A DNA stretch of 64,000 bases from Sporofaciens musculi (lineage in GTDB: Bacteria > Bacillota > Clostridia > Lachnospirales > Lachnospiraceae). Shown here in pieces: positions 9,432 to 17,481 of the stretch. The DNA lies in assembly GCF_009830285.1 (NCBI RefSeq), contig NZ_WUQX01000001.1, forward strand, positions 4,712,501 through 4,776,500. Reading direction: 5' to 3'. The notes under the pieces were generated by a model. That model saw only the letters and a list, made by a program, of their open reading frames with translations. It made no database searches and was not told the DNA's origin. Within the stretch, counting starts at the first letter, position 1, and each line of letters starts with the position of its first letter. Position numbers and translations under genes: made by a program.

Positions 9432-9465
9432 GCCGGAACGACATATCGCATCAAAACGTTCCGGC
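9432..9465. terminator. Transposase terminator inside IS 1
   Basis: GCCGGAACG (9432-9440) pairs with CGTTCCGGC (9457-9465), followed by CTTATTT. A second imperfect inverted repeat (CATTAGCAG ... CTGCTAATG) follows before the right end of the IS, filling the 319 bp after the transposase. Confidence 0.75.
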
Positions 9466-9791
9466 CTTATTTCATCGGCATTAGCAGTATTGCCAGAAAT
9501 TCCCGGTCTTATTCCGGAGGCCGGGTGTGGGCAGAGCCCACGGAAAGAGTTTCTGCTGCTAATGTCTGATTGGTGTGCCAAAAATCAATAAATATGTATA
9601 AAACCTGACTATCTGGTAATACTATTATCATAAAAAGAATTCGACAACATAAAAGTAATGATATTCGACAGCAGATTTCTACATATCTGATTCCTACCAG
9701 TAAAGATTATTTCTCCAAAGACACAAGATTATTTACAGTCTCGCATACACAGGATGCGAAAGAGGCTGGTCTGAGGCTGAATTTTCTCCAA

Positions 9792-10337
9792 TTAAATTTG
9801 AACCTCCGTCATGTGTATTCCTCCTGAATTTTTCTCAAGCATCTTTTCTGCCAGTATTACTTCATCTGCCGCATTACTCGTGGTCTCCCTTAACTGCACA
9901 AAACCATTTTTCAGCCAGAAATGTTCTGATTGTGGATTCCCTTTTACCCAAGCCAGACGAACAGAATGGTAGCCCAGCTCAGTAAGATATCTGCACAAAT
10001 CGTCAATGATTGCCGTTCCTACTCCTTGGTTCTGTAATGATGTATCTGTCATGAAAAAACCGATATAAGCAATCCCTTTTTCGGGATATCCGTCGATAAA
10101 ATCCATAACCGCGATTAGCTTTTCATCCTGATAAAATCCAATATAATATTTGTCTTTCTGCTCTTTTCCAGGCGGCAAAATCTTCATATCCTCTCGAATT
10201 GACTCCCGCGTAACAAAAGGCGGACAGTATTCATAGTATAAGACATTCTTACTGAGCAAATGATATATTTCGTCGATATTCTGGTCGGTAAGCCTATGAA
10301 TTTTATATTGAGACGAAAATAATTTTATCTGCATCAT
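9792..10337 (-). CDS. GNAT-family N-acetyltransferase
   Basis: 181 residues from the ATG at 10335-10337, six bases behind AGAGG; a TTG three codons upstream is the alternative. The fold signature is visible: beta strand YIGFYQDEKLIAVMDFIDGYP, then FFMTDTSLQNQGVGTAIIDDL with the acetyl-CoA loop Q-N-Q-G-V-G-T, then VRLAWVKGNPQSEHFWLKNGF. The acceptor substrate is unknown. It lies 46 bp downstream of the methyltransferase gene, same strand, and may be cotranscribed with it. Cytoplasmic. Confidence 0.85.
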   Translation of the reverse strand: MMQIKLFSSQYKIHRLTDQNIDEIYHLLSKNVLYYEYCPPFVTRESIREDMKILPPGKEQKDKYYIGFYQDEKLIAVMDFIDGYPEKGIAYIGFFMTDTSLQNQGVGTAIIDDLCRYLTELGYHSVRLAWVKGNPQSEHFWLKNGFVQLRETTSNAADEVILAEKMLEKNSGGIHMTEVQI

Positions 10338-10389
10338 ACCCAACCTCTATCTTTGCATTTTTCTCTATCTTCAATAATATTTCACAGAT

Positions 10390-10989
10390 TTATTTTTTCG
10401 TAATGATTGCTATGGCACAGGACATTCTTCCATAAACAATAGAATATTCAACATCCTGATAGCCTGCATCTACAAAAAAACTTCTGTATGAATCCATATC
10501 GAATTGCCGTTTAAATTTTACTCCTAAAACTTCCAGCAGGCGCACCGCCTTTTTATTCCTCGCATCAGACATATTTATATATGTGGGAATAATGATTTTA
10601 CCTCCTGGTTTACACACTCTTTCCAGCTCTTTTATTACGGTGTGAGGGGATTCTAACAAATGAATCACATTTCCTGCGACTACCTTATCAAATCTATGAG
10701 CCTGACACTTCAACCGTGTCATATCTGCACGCCTTATTTTTACATTGTCATATCTGCGGCAATTTTTTGAAGCCTGCTTTAACATTCCTTTGGATAAATC
10801 TGTCGCTATTAATTGCCTGCATTTCGGCGCAATATATTTGCTGATGGCGCCGGTTCCGCAGGCACACTCTAATACAATATCATCTTTTTCAACTTCTTCC
10901 GCTACCCTTTTCCCCAGGTTTTGATACACCTTACGATTGTATAGCGTTTCAAATAGGTCATAAAAAGCTGCTGCTTTGTCCCAAAACAT
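10390..10989 (-). CDS. Class I SAM-dependent methyltransferase
   Basis: 199 residues; AAAGGAG before the ATG at 10989. Motif I is VLECACGTGAISKYI, the acidic residue at the end of strand two is in ATDLSKGML, motif II region VVAGNVIHLLESP and motif III LERVCKPGGKIIIPTY. This is the UbiE/Methyltransf_11 type acting on a small molecule; the substrate is not identifiable. Complete for the family. Sandwiched between two GNAT genes on the same strand. Confidence 0.85.
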   Translation of the reverse strand: MFWDKAAAFYDLFETLYNRKVYQNLGKRVAEEVEKDDIVLECACGTGAISKYIAPKCRQLIATDLSKGMLKQASKNCRRYDNVKIRRADMTRLKCQAHRFDKVVAGNVIHLLESPHTVIKELERVCKPGGKIIIPTYINMSDARNKKAVRLLEVLGVKFKRQFDMDSYRSFFVDAGYQDVEYSIVYGRMSCAIAIITKK

Positions 10990-11054
10990 AAGTATATTCT
11001 CCTTTCCTGCCTATACTTCAACCCTCTTTTTCATCCACTCGCCATAACCCCTGT

Positions 11055-11540
11055 CTAACTGACAAGCATACATTTTCTATATACTCTGGAGGGCTCGCCA
11101 TTCATATCTTTCATTGTCTGATAAAATTCAAAACCATACTTTTCATATAATCCTATATGGTCTGTCGATATGAAGATATCATGAACTTGCTCCGATTTCG
11201 CAAGTCTTTCAATTTCCAAGAACAATTCCCCTACATATCGATGCCCCCTGTACTTTGGAAATGTATACACAAATCCTATCCATGGGGTTAATTCCGTGGG
11301 CTGTATGTCATCTTTTTCAGTATAAGTACAGAATGAAACGAGTTCCTCTCCATTTGTCAGCATCAATACTCTTGGATTTTCACCCACAACCTCCTTTAAC
11401 TTATTCTCCCTTAACAAGTTAAACAGATATTGCCCTGCGCCCCAGTCGCTTTTCTTTATTTGAGATAACCAATATTCTTGCCGGCCGCAGTTGAAATAAT
11501 CTATTATTTGCATTTGTAATTTATCGTTATATTCGCTCAA
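11055..11540 (-). CDS. GNAT-family N-acetyltransferase
   Basis: 161 residues starting at a TTG (11538-11540) behind AAAGGAGAAGAGG. Core strands VLMLTNGEELVSFCTYTEKDD and WIGFVYTFPKYRGHRYVGELFLEIERLAK contain the R-G-H-R-Y-V-G acetyl-CoA loop; IFISTDHIGLYEKYGFEFYQTM is the conserved C-terminal beta-hairpin. Substrate unknown. The TTG start suggests modest expression. Confidence 0.85.
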   Translation of the reverse strand: MSEYNDKLQMQIIDYFNCGRQEYWLSQIKKSDWGAGQYLFNLLRENKLKEVVGENPRVLMLTNGEELVSFCTYTEKDDIQPTELTPWIGFVYTFPKYRGHRYVGELFLEIERLAKSEQVHDIFISTDHIGLYEKYGFEFYQTMKDMNGEPSRVYRKCMLVS

Positions 11541-11735
11541 ATTCCTCTTCTCCTTTAATTCTTACTGTAAACCTGGAATATTTCCAAGATAATTCTTATT
11601 ATATTGTTTCTTTTTTAAATTATCAATAATAATTTCCGCCATACACCTCCTTTTCCCAAGCTCAGCTACTCTACGGAACGTTTATTGAAATCTCAAGATT
11701 CTGCATTATAATAAACTAAGAAGGAGTAAAATAAT

Positions 11736-12320
11736 ATGAATCATGTAAAAATCGGGCAGCTCATTTGCAGGCTGCGGAAAGAAAATAAGCTGACTCAATT
11801 ACAGTTGGCCGGACAGTTGGGCATCAGCGATAAGGCGGTTTCAAAATGGGAACGGGGATTAGGATGTCCCGATGTCTCTTTGCTTCCGGATTTGTCAAGA
11901 ATATTTAACGTTGATTTAGAAAAACTGCTTTCCGGCGAAATGAATGAAAATGAAAGTTTAGGAGGGAATATGAAAAAAATGAATTTTTATATCTGTCCAA
12001 CTTGCGGAAATATGATTACTGCAATGACAGATACCAGTATTTCATGCTGCGGCAAAAAATTAAGTCCTCAACAGCCAAAAAAGGCAGACGAGGACGAGAA
12101 GCTTAATGTGGAAATTGTGGATGATAACTACTTTATCGCAAGCGACCACCCCATGACACGAGAACACCATATTACATTTGTGGCGTTACTGACAGGTGAC
12201 AGTATAATGCTTCGCAAACAATACCCAGAATGGGATCTGCAGGTGCGTATTCCTGCGTTTGCACATGGGAAACTGCTATGGTATTGTACGAAGCATGGGC
12301 TGTTTTATCAGTTGGTGTAA
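11736..12320 (+). CDS. HTH (XRE) regulator fused to a desulfoferrodoxin/superoxide-reductase-like domain
   Basis: 194 residues, AAGAAGGAG before the ATG. Residues 6-60 are a Cro/C1-type helix-turn-helix (TQLQLAGQLGISDKAVSKWERG). From about residue 82 the protein is like desulfoferrodoxin: C87-P-T-C90 and C104-C105 fit a desulforedoxin-type rubredoxin-like iron site, and H138-P-M-T-R-E143-H144-H145 plus C184-T-K-H187 fit the superoxide reductase iron site. Architecture suggests a redox-sensing regulator or a reductase with its own DNA-binding arm; which one is inference. Transcribed towards spoIIID, with the hairpin at 12392-12422 between them. Confidence 0.8.
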   Translation: MNHVKIGQLICRLRKENKLTQLQLAGQLGISDKAVSKWERGLGCPDVSLLPDLSRIFNVDLEKLLSGEMNENESLGGNMKKMNFYICPTCGNMITAMTDTSISCCGKKLSPQQPKKADEDEKLNVEIVDDNYFIASDHPMTREHHITFVALLTGDSIMLRKQYPEWDLQVRIPAFAHGKLLWYCTKHGLFYQLV

Positions 12321-12391
12321 CCAGGCTTTATCGCTTTTCGGGTATACAATAAAATAATTACTCACTCATTGGAATCTTTAGTTCGGTAAAA

Positions 12392-12422
12392 CCGGTTGGG
12401 AATTTTTGCTTTTCCCAACCGG
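12392..12422. terminator. Terminator of spoIIID (and convergent HTH gene)
   Basis: CCGGTTGGGAA (12392-12402) and TTCCCAACCGG (12412-12422) form an 11-bp perfect stem, with TTTTAC following on the minus strand. It lies five bases beyond the spoIIID stop codon, as expected of the native gene end. Confidence 0.88.
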
Positions 12423-12426
12423 CTTC

Positions 12427-12570
12427 TTAGCTGTGTTCCAGGTGGAGATATTTCTCACGGGTAGCAAGTCCACCGCGGATGTGACGCTCGGATTTGTTGA
12501 GGTCTAGTATTTTCCTCGCTTCCGCAGCCAAGGATGGGTTGACTTGGAGGAGACGTTCTGTTACGTCCTT
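12427..12570 (-). CDS. spoIIID: spoIIID, 3' part (codons 39-86) of a gene split by a 31-kb element
   Basis: Reading the minus strand from the junction gives K-D-V-T-E-R-L-L-Q-V-N-P and ends H-L-E-H-S then TAA at 12427-12429. This matches the second half of SpoIIID, including the R-H-I-R-G-G-L-A-T motif. No start codon or RBS exists here, and an in-frame TAA lies just upstream inside the element, so this half cannot be translated alone. Joined to 43679-43792 at the shared ACCATACATA it gives an 85-residue protein, close to the 93 of B. subtilis SpoIIID. SpoIIID is a mother-cell DNA-binding regulator acting between sigma-E and sigma-K. Confidence 0.92.
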   Translation of the reverse strand, partial: KDVTERLLQVNPSLAAEARKILDLNKSERHIRGGLATREKYLHLEHS

Positions 12571-12597
12571 ATGTATGGTTGTCGCAAATTAGAACGG
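12554..12597. other. attL: junction of spoIIID 3' half and element
   Basis: Core TATGTATGGT at 12570-12579, identical to the core at the other end (43678-43687). The chromosomal side reads CGTTCTGTTACGTCC; the element side reads CGCAAATTAGAACGG (12583-12597), which is the inverted counterpart of the arm at the right end (43656-43668). The recombinase stop codon TAA (12569-12571) straddles the core. Confidence 0.88.
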
Positions 12598-14104
12598 TTT
12601 CATTCAATCCTAAATCCCCGAACAAACGCAGGTAAATATCTACATTTCCTTCTTTGTCTACTTCTATCTTTTGGATAATCTGTTTCAGCTGCTCATTCGT
12701 CATATCCCTGACAGACACGATATCCTCTATACGCTTGAAGGTCATTCTTATCACATCTTCTAACTGGTCGCCTTTGTTCAGATTATACTGGACCAGTTTC
12801 AGATTATTTTCCAACTTCTCAATCTCTGCCTTCATCCCTCCAATCTTCTCATTCAGTTCCTCTCTGCTGATCAAATCATCCGTATACATATCCATATATT
12901 TTTGCCGGGTCTTTTTCATTCTCGCAAGGCTATCATTTAATTCCTTCTCATAATTCTCATTTTCGTCTTTTGCTTTGTAAATCTTAACAAATTCTTTTAC
13001 CACATGGGCAATGACATTCTTTTTTGATTTCAGCATTTCTGCAAAATATTCTTCCAATGCCTGAATTAATTCTTCTTCATCAACCGTAACTGCATTCGGA
13101 CAATTATCCGCCCCTTTTCCATTATGCCCGGAACATACCCAACGGATATATGTGTTCTTATAAGTACGGACTGTCCTCCGGAACGACCATCCGCACTCCT
13201 TACATTTTATCAATGTACTAAAAAGATATTTATTGCTTTGTCTCTCTCGCTTCATATTAAATGCTCCATGGCGTCCCGCCAATACTTCCTGTGCTTTATC
13301 AAATTGCTCCGGCTCAATAATCCTCAAATCTGGGCGGTCTTTTACCAGCCATTCAGACTGGTCTTTTCCTGCCCTTGTGCCAGTCAGGAAATCCGTTACT
13401 TCTTCTTTCCCATTAATAATCTTTCCGGTATACAGTTCATTCGTCAAGATGCGGCAGATTGCGTTCTGGCTAAAGCTATAGCCCCGCTTCGTCTTACAGC
13501 CTCTTTCATTAAGCATATTCGCAATCTTGGCCGCTCCATATCCTTCCTCTATATACCATGTAAATATCTGACGGATAATTTTTGCTTCTTCTTTATTAAT
13601 TCCCAAGTTAAAATAGTCGCCGTTTGTCTTATCATAGCCGTATACAATATTCGGTACCCGCCCTTTCTCTGCATTCATCTTTTTTCCGAACTTCACACGT
13701 TTAGAAGTATTCGCACTTTCTTCCTGTGCCAGTGCGCCGAATATTGTCAGAACGAACTCCGACTGCCCCAAGACGGTCATATTCGCCGTCAGGAACGTCG
13801 TTTCAATGCCCAGCGCTTTCAAAGTCCTGATACTCTGTAAAAGGTCTACCGTATTACGTGCAAAACGGGATATGTCTTTTACGACCACCATATCAAACAA
13901 TCCCTGTTTTGCATCCCTCATAAGCTGGAGAAATTCTTTGCGGTTTTTAATCTTTGTACCGGAAATTCCTTCATCTGCATATAGTTTTACAAGGTCATGA
14001 CCATTTTTCTGCGTATATTCAGTGAAAAATTTCTTTTGTGCATCTAAACTATTGAGCTGGTCGGATTTATCTGTAGAAACACGGCAATAAGCAGCAATAT
14101 TCAT
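12569..14104 (-). CDS. Large serine recombinase (integrase/excisase) of the spoIIID element
   Basis: 511 residues. N-terminal catalytic domain: YCRVSTD with Ser10 as nucleophile, DISRFARN around residues 77-84, then a recombinase domain to about 300, a zinc-ribbon with Cys301, Cys304, Cys324 and Cys335, and a charged coiled coil at about 390-450. This is the layout of SpoIVCA and phage integrases such as phiC31. The gene sits at the extreme left of the element, and its stop TAA is completed by chromosomal sequence at attL. In the excised circle the codon would become TAC and translation would run 14 residues further. Expected role: cut and rejoin attL and attR, restoring spoIIID. It has its own sigma-A type promoter. 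Confidence 0.93.
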   Translation of the reverse strand: MNIAAYCRVSTDKSDQLNSLDAQKKFFTEYTQKNGHDLVKLYADEGISGTKIKNRKEFLQLMRDAKQGLFDMVVVKDISRFARNTVDLLQSIRTLKALGIETTFLTANMTVLGQSEFVLTIFGALAQEESANTSKRVKFGKKMNAEKGRVPNIVYGYDKTNGDYFNLGINKEEAKIIRQIFTWYIEEGYGAAKIANMLNERGCKTKRGYSFSQNAICRILTNELYTGKIINGKEEVTDFLTGTRAGKDQSEWLVKDRPDLRIIEPEQFDKAQEVLAGRHGAFNMKRERQSNKYLFSTLIKCKECGWSFRRTVRTYKNTYIRWVCSGHNGKGADNCPNAVTVDEEELIQALEEYFAEMLKSKKNVIAHVVKEFVKIYKAKDENENYEKELNDSLARMKKTRQKYMDMYTDDLISREELNEKIGGMKAEIEKLENNLKLVQYNLNKGDQLEDVIRMTFKRIEDIVSVRDMTNEQLKQIIQKIEVDKEGNVDIYLRLFGDLGLNETVLICDNHT

Positions 14105-14132
14105 AACTCAGACCTTTCTAATTAAATAATAG

Positions 14133-14144
14133 CGTTCTGTTACG
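14133..14144. promoter_or_regulatory. 12-bp copy of the attB-side sequence in the recombinase promoter
   Basis: CGTTCTGTTACG here is identical to 12554-12565, directly beside the crossover core. It falls just behind the -10 box of the recombinase promoter, about where transcription should start. Inference: a recombinase half-site giving autorepression; it may also be chance. Confidence 0.4.
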
Positions 14145-14149
14145 ACTCC

Positions 14150-14178
14150 ATTATATAATGTAGCGAAAAAAAAGACAA
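14150..14178 (-). promoter_or_regulatory. Sigma-A type promoter of the recombinase gene
   Basis: On the minus strand TTGTCT (14178-14173), 17-bp spacer, TATAAT (14155-14150), 46 bp before the ATG. The -10 is perfect. No sigma-E-like CATACAnT box was seen in front of the gene, so mother-cell-limited transcription is not evident from sequence. Confidence 0.75.
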
Positions 14179-14222
14179 GCTATTTTCTTATACCTAAGTT
14201 TTTCATACTAAGGAAAGAACCG

Positions 14223-14435
14223 CTAGCTTACGCAGCGGTTCTCTCGTTCATCTTCTTCTTTGCCTCCCTTGGAGGCATTTTGATTTAAAATTTGTTCCAC
14301 TCTCCCAGTGTTAGCAGCAATAAAAATCTGCACTATGTAATCTGCCGACGCCTCTTGGGTGTTTGGATTGTGGAATCTAAAATTTAATTTCTTTTTTTTA
14401 ATGATTGTCTCCGCCTCCCTTGCTATCTCTTTCAA
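14223..14435 (-). CDS. Small hypothetical protein next to the recombinase
   Basis: About 70 residues from a TTG start, with only a weak GAGAAACC upstream. Sequence EASADYIVQIFIAANTGRVEQIL is helical and resembles short proteins I associate with serine-recombinase genes in Clostridia elements, but I cannot name a family. The C-terminus is charged. It lies between the ATPase gene and the recombinase in the same orientation. Possible recombination accessory factor; unproven. Confidence 0.5.
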   Translation of the reverse strand: MKEIAREAETIIKKKKLNFRFHNPNTQEASADYIVQIFIAANTGRVEQILNQNASKGGKEEDERENRCVS

Positions 14436-14480
14436 CTGGTTTCTCTAACCTATGCCATCTCATGGCTTTTTAGCACTGTT

Positions 14481-15527
14481 TTATGGAAATGCCTTAATTA
14501 TGAGCGGTGTATCCAGAACCCTGTTTCGGTTATCCAAGCGGTAATGCCCCTTTAATAGCGCCTCTCCTTTTTTTAATCCCGCCAGCTCCCTTTCCCATAT
14601 CCGAGGATTCATTGGAGCAATCACCCTTGCCGAATATCTGCGATCCTCTGGAGTCGGACGGAAGATAATCTTCGTATCTGCCTGATGAAGCGCACTTTTC
14701 TCATCCTCACCATAATGGCTGATATATTGTGTGCTGAGAACAAGGGACAATCCTTTTTTCCTGCCTTCATGCAGCATGGAATTCAGTGTGCTGCCTTCTT
14801 TCACAGATAAAAACTGCATTTCGTCAAGCACCAGAATCTCATACCGGCTTTTTGCTTTGGGGCGGTATGCTTCTCTCCATAACAGCGATACTATTAATCT
14901 TGTCAAAAACCGTCTCTGACCTTCAGGATAACAACTAATATCAATGATAGTAAGAGGTTCATCCATATCTATTTGCGCTTCTTGATTTCTTATTGCAAAG
15001 TTGTCGATATCTTCATAGGGAAACAATCTCGTCAACAAATGCTGTAGATTCTCCGCCGTTCTGCCAGTATTCTCACTTAATTGTTCTTCCAGAAGCATTT
15101 CCTCGATAATCCTCAGCAAACGCGAAATACAAATATCGTTTTCAGATTCCAAAGTACGCCTAACGGCTTCTTCCAGTAACTTTTTCTGATAATAACTGCC
15201 GCAATTCAAAACTTCCCCCAAAGCATCTGCGATATTTTTTATGCACAGTTTTACGCTGTCGGCACAAAATGTCCATTGAAACAGTTCCTCAGCTAAGTTC
15301 AAGCGTTTGACCTTATCGAGATATAAAAATTTCTTCTCCACCAATTCTTTCTCCGTAAAACTTCCGGAATAATCCAGAATCAAGATTTTCTTCTCTTGCT
15401 CACAATAGCCTTCCAACTCCCGCATAAGGAAGAAGGTCTTCCCTTGACCAGAATTACCATAAACCAATTTATGGCCATTCGCTTCCCCTATCAAATGAAC
15501 CTCATGTCCCTCCTTATCCTTAATCAT
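14481..15527 (-). CDS. HerA/VirB4-like P-loop ATPase
   Basis: 348 residues. Walker A GNSGQGKT at residues 24-31 in a context (HKLVYGNSGQGKTFFLMRE) typical of DUF87/HerA/VirB4-type ATPases; Walker B in ILVLDEMQFLS; a C-terminal sensor-like SLVLSTQYISH followed by ADTKIIFRPTPEDRRYSA. These ATPases pump DNA or energise conjugation. It overlaps the preceding gene by 8 bp and is probably translated with it as a pair. No complete type IV secretion apparatus accompanies it, so a DNA-processing or defence role is equally possible. Confidence 0.7.
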   Translation of the reverse strand: MIKDKEGHEVHLIGEANGHKLVYGNSGQGKTFFLMRELEGYCEQEKKILILDYSGSFTEKELVEKKFLYLDKVKRLNLAEELFQWTFCADSVKLCIKNIADALGEVLNCGSYYQKKLLEEAVRRTLESENDICISRLLRIIEEMLLEEQLSENTGRTAENLQHLLTRLFPYEDIDNFAIRNQEAQIDMDEPLTIIDISCYPEGQRRFLTRLIVSLLWREAYRPKAKSRYEILVLDEMQFLSVKEGSTLNSMLHEGRKKGLSLVLSTQYISHYGEDEKSALHQADTKIIFRPTPEDRRYSARVIAPMNPRIWERELAGLKKGEALLKGHYRLDNRNRVLDTPLIIKAFP

Positions 15528-17259
15528 CGCCTTTTCTCTCCTTTCCTAAGTCAATGATATCTGCCATCCCTTGTCGCTCAAAGATTTGACGTTTGATTTG
15601 TAAAACTTCCATACGCTTCTCGCCACTTTTAATTTGCCGTGAAAAACTTCTGTTATCGTCTGTAATCAAAAATCCTTTCCTGCGTAAATCTGCAAGCAAC
15701 TGATTCCTCTCCTTCTGCAAACCATATTGGGTTAGAATCTGATCAAATATCTTGGTCGGTATCCATATATCCTCATCCGTGTAGCCAATGAACCCCTCAA
15801 AATTCTCCCCCCGACGTTTTTCTTTAACCGAATAATCTGAGATTCCCTGCCGTATTACTGTCACAAAATCGTCAATAATATCGTCGTTTAATATCAGCAT
15901 TTCCGATAAAAGCTTTTCCCAATCTATTTCTTTGGGGATATCTGCTGATGATTTCAAATCAACGCCATATGAGGACCAAAAATCCTCAAAAACTTTGAAG
16001 GCACCTTGAAGCCATGTGTACTCCGCACCAGTCTGCTTAACCATATCCAATATCTCTTTTACACGCTCAAGATTTCGCTCACAATATTTCACAAAAATAT
16101 AAATCATAGCGCCAATGATATCCACCTCAGGATCTAGTGCAGATAATTTCAGCGAATTCTTGTCCAAAAATAAATTAACGGCATAGCGGCTCCGTGATAA
16201 CTGTCCGGAAAAAACAACTACCGGAACACTAACTTCAAAACCATCTTCCGTGATAATTTCCCGCTTCACAATGCGTTCAGCAAAGCTATGGCATTTTTTT
16301 TCAAGATTTTTTTGCATATAATCTGAACGAACTCCATCTGAACGCGCATCCAGAATCAACACTTCATCCTTCGCCGTAAGGATTTCTTCCTCTCTTGGTT
16401 CATAGGCTTTAAGCTTATTACGCCCAAATACTTGCAAAAAATCACATAAATCCCTCGATTTGATATCATCTAAAAAGACGACAGATAAATAATATTCTTG
16501 GGCGGTTCCCCTCTTTTTCATTATACTGCTCAAGATTCCATGAATCGGATAAAGCATGAATAGCAGACGATACCTCCAATCCTTAATTTGCCGAATTTTT
16601 TCAAAATATAAGCTGGTGTCAAAATCCTCGCTTGCATATTCCAATAAATTTTTTTTCTGTACCGGCAGTTCTGGAATCCCTTCTTCCTCTCGAAACATAA
16701 ATCTTTCCGCCGCCAAAAACCTTCCGTTCCACCATCCCCCCAATGCAGGAATTTCCATCGTTTTTTTGCTTTGTGCAATTAACGGCGTAAAAAAATCATT
16801 CAATAATTCCTTAACCCTGGCACTCCTAAATTTGGTGTTGAACACTACGCCATTTTTGAGCATTCCATCAAAGATGACGGAACCATTTACCTTTCCCTTT
16901 CTTCCAATAATCCAGAAATCGTCGGTTTTAAAATAAATTCCGATGTGCTTGGGTTTTTCATCCAGACCTTGAAACTTAATTTTATTTACAACAAAATCCG
17001 GAAATAGATTCAATGTCAAATCCACAATCTCTTGTGTACCATCATCAAAATTCTTTACGACTCCAAACCGGTCATTTTGAGCAACGATAAACGAATTCAA
17101 CGCTTTTCGACGCCGCTTTCTATTCTTGCCAATTTCTTGGTCAATACGCACATTCAACGCTTGTAATGAATTTGCCACCAGCATGTTTCCCTCTTGAATC
17201 CCCTGCGCAATCATTGCCATATCATTCTGATTCGCTAATCCGTCAAAACATGATTTCAT
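15520..17259 (-). CDS. Unrecognised 579-residue partner of the HerA-like ATPase
   Basis: Strong RBS (GAAGGAGG) ahead of the ATG at 17259. No signal peptide or membrane segments and no motif I can assign. The first 60 residues are helical and basic (KNRKRRRKAL); the middle contains FWIIGRKGKVNG and VLILDARSDGVRSDY; the C-terminal part (WIPTKIFDQILTQYGLQKERNQLLADLRRKGFL) looks like a winged-helix module, as seen at the C-terminus of some DNA-processing enzymes (inference). The 8-bp overlap with the ATPase gene implies a two-component complex. Confidence 0.65.
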   Translation of the reverse strand: MKSCFDGLANQNDMAMIAQGIQEGNMLVANSLQALNVRIDQEIGKNRKRRRKALNSFIVAQNDRFGVVKNFDDGTQEIVDLTLNLFPDFVVNKIKFQGLDEKPKHIGIYFKTDDFWIIGRKGKVNGSVIFDGMLKNGVVFNTKFRSARVKELLNDFFTPLIAQSKKTMEIPALGGWWNGRFLAAERFMFREEEGIPELPVQKKNLLEYASEDFDTSLYFEKIRQIKDWRYRLLFMLYPIHGILSSIMKKRGTAQEYYLSVVFLDDIKSRDLCDFLQVFGRNKLKAYEPREEEILTAKDEVLILDARSDGVRSDYMQKNLEKKCHSFAERIVKREIITEDGFEVSVPVVVFSGQLSRSRYAVNLFLDKNSLKLSALDPEVDIIGAMIYIFVKYCERNLERVKEILDMVKQTGAEYTWLQGAFKVFEDFWSSYGVDLKSSADIPKEIDWEKLLSEMLILNDDIIDDFVTVIRQGISDYSVKEKRRGENFEGFIGYTDEDIWIPTKIFDQILTQYGLQKERNQLLADLRRKGFLITDDNRSFSRQIKSGEKRMEVLQIKRQIFERQGMADIIDLGKERKGDD

Positions 17260-17458
17260 ATGCTTATTTCCTCCTTCATTTTATGTACGTATTATACCGC
17301 AGATAAAAAATGACGAAAATGGGGAGCTTTTGATATGACAAATTATTTTTTCCCCCTCCCCCAGTCTGCCCCAAATAAACAGCCCGTCCTATAAGAGTTA
17401 GATAACATCATTTATTCAGTCTTTCGTATCAAATATTATTTGTCTGAACATAGGAAAA

Positions 17459-17481
17459 GTGCCGTCCTAACAGGACGGCAC
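17459..17481 (-). terminator. Terminator hairpin
   Basis: GTGCCGTCC / GGACGGCAC stem with a five-base loop; on the minus strand it is followed by TTTTCC. It overlaps the last codons of the gene ending at 17467. The 180 bp between it and the gene starting at 17259 hold no feature beyond A/T-rich leader sequence. Confidence 0.8.

Larger units (their letters stand above)
8115..9742 (+). mobile_element. Complete IS256-family insertion sequence, 1628 bp, with 8-bp target duplication
   Basis: The left end at 8115 and the reverse complement of the right end at 9742 align over 28 bp in one register, sharing TTGTGTCTTTGG at the inner side. Both ends are flanked by the identical 8-mer GCATACAC (8107-8114 and 9743-9750), the duplication size typical of IS256. 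A single transposase gene lies between. Removing the IS and one repeat joins AGAGCCAGCCTATCC to AGGATGCGAAAGAGGCTGGTCT, which can form a stem, so the target was probably the terminator of the upstream B3/4 gene. The intact ends, intact transposase and perfect duplication indicate a recent, potentially active insertion. Confidence 0.93.
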
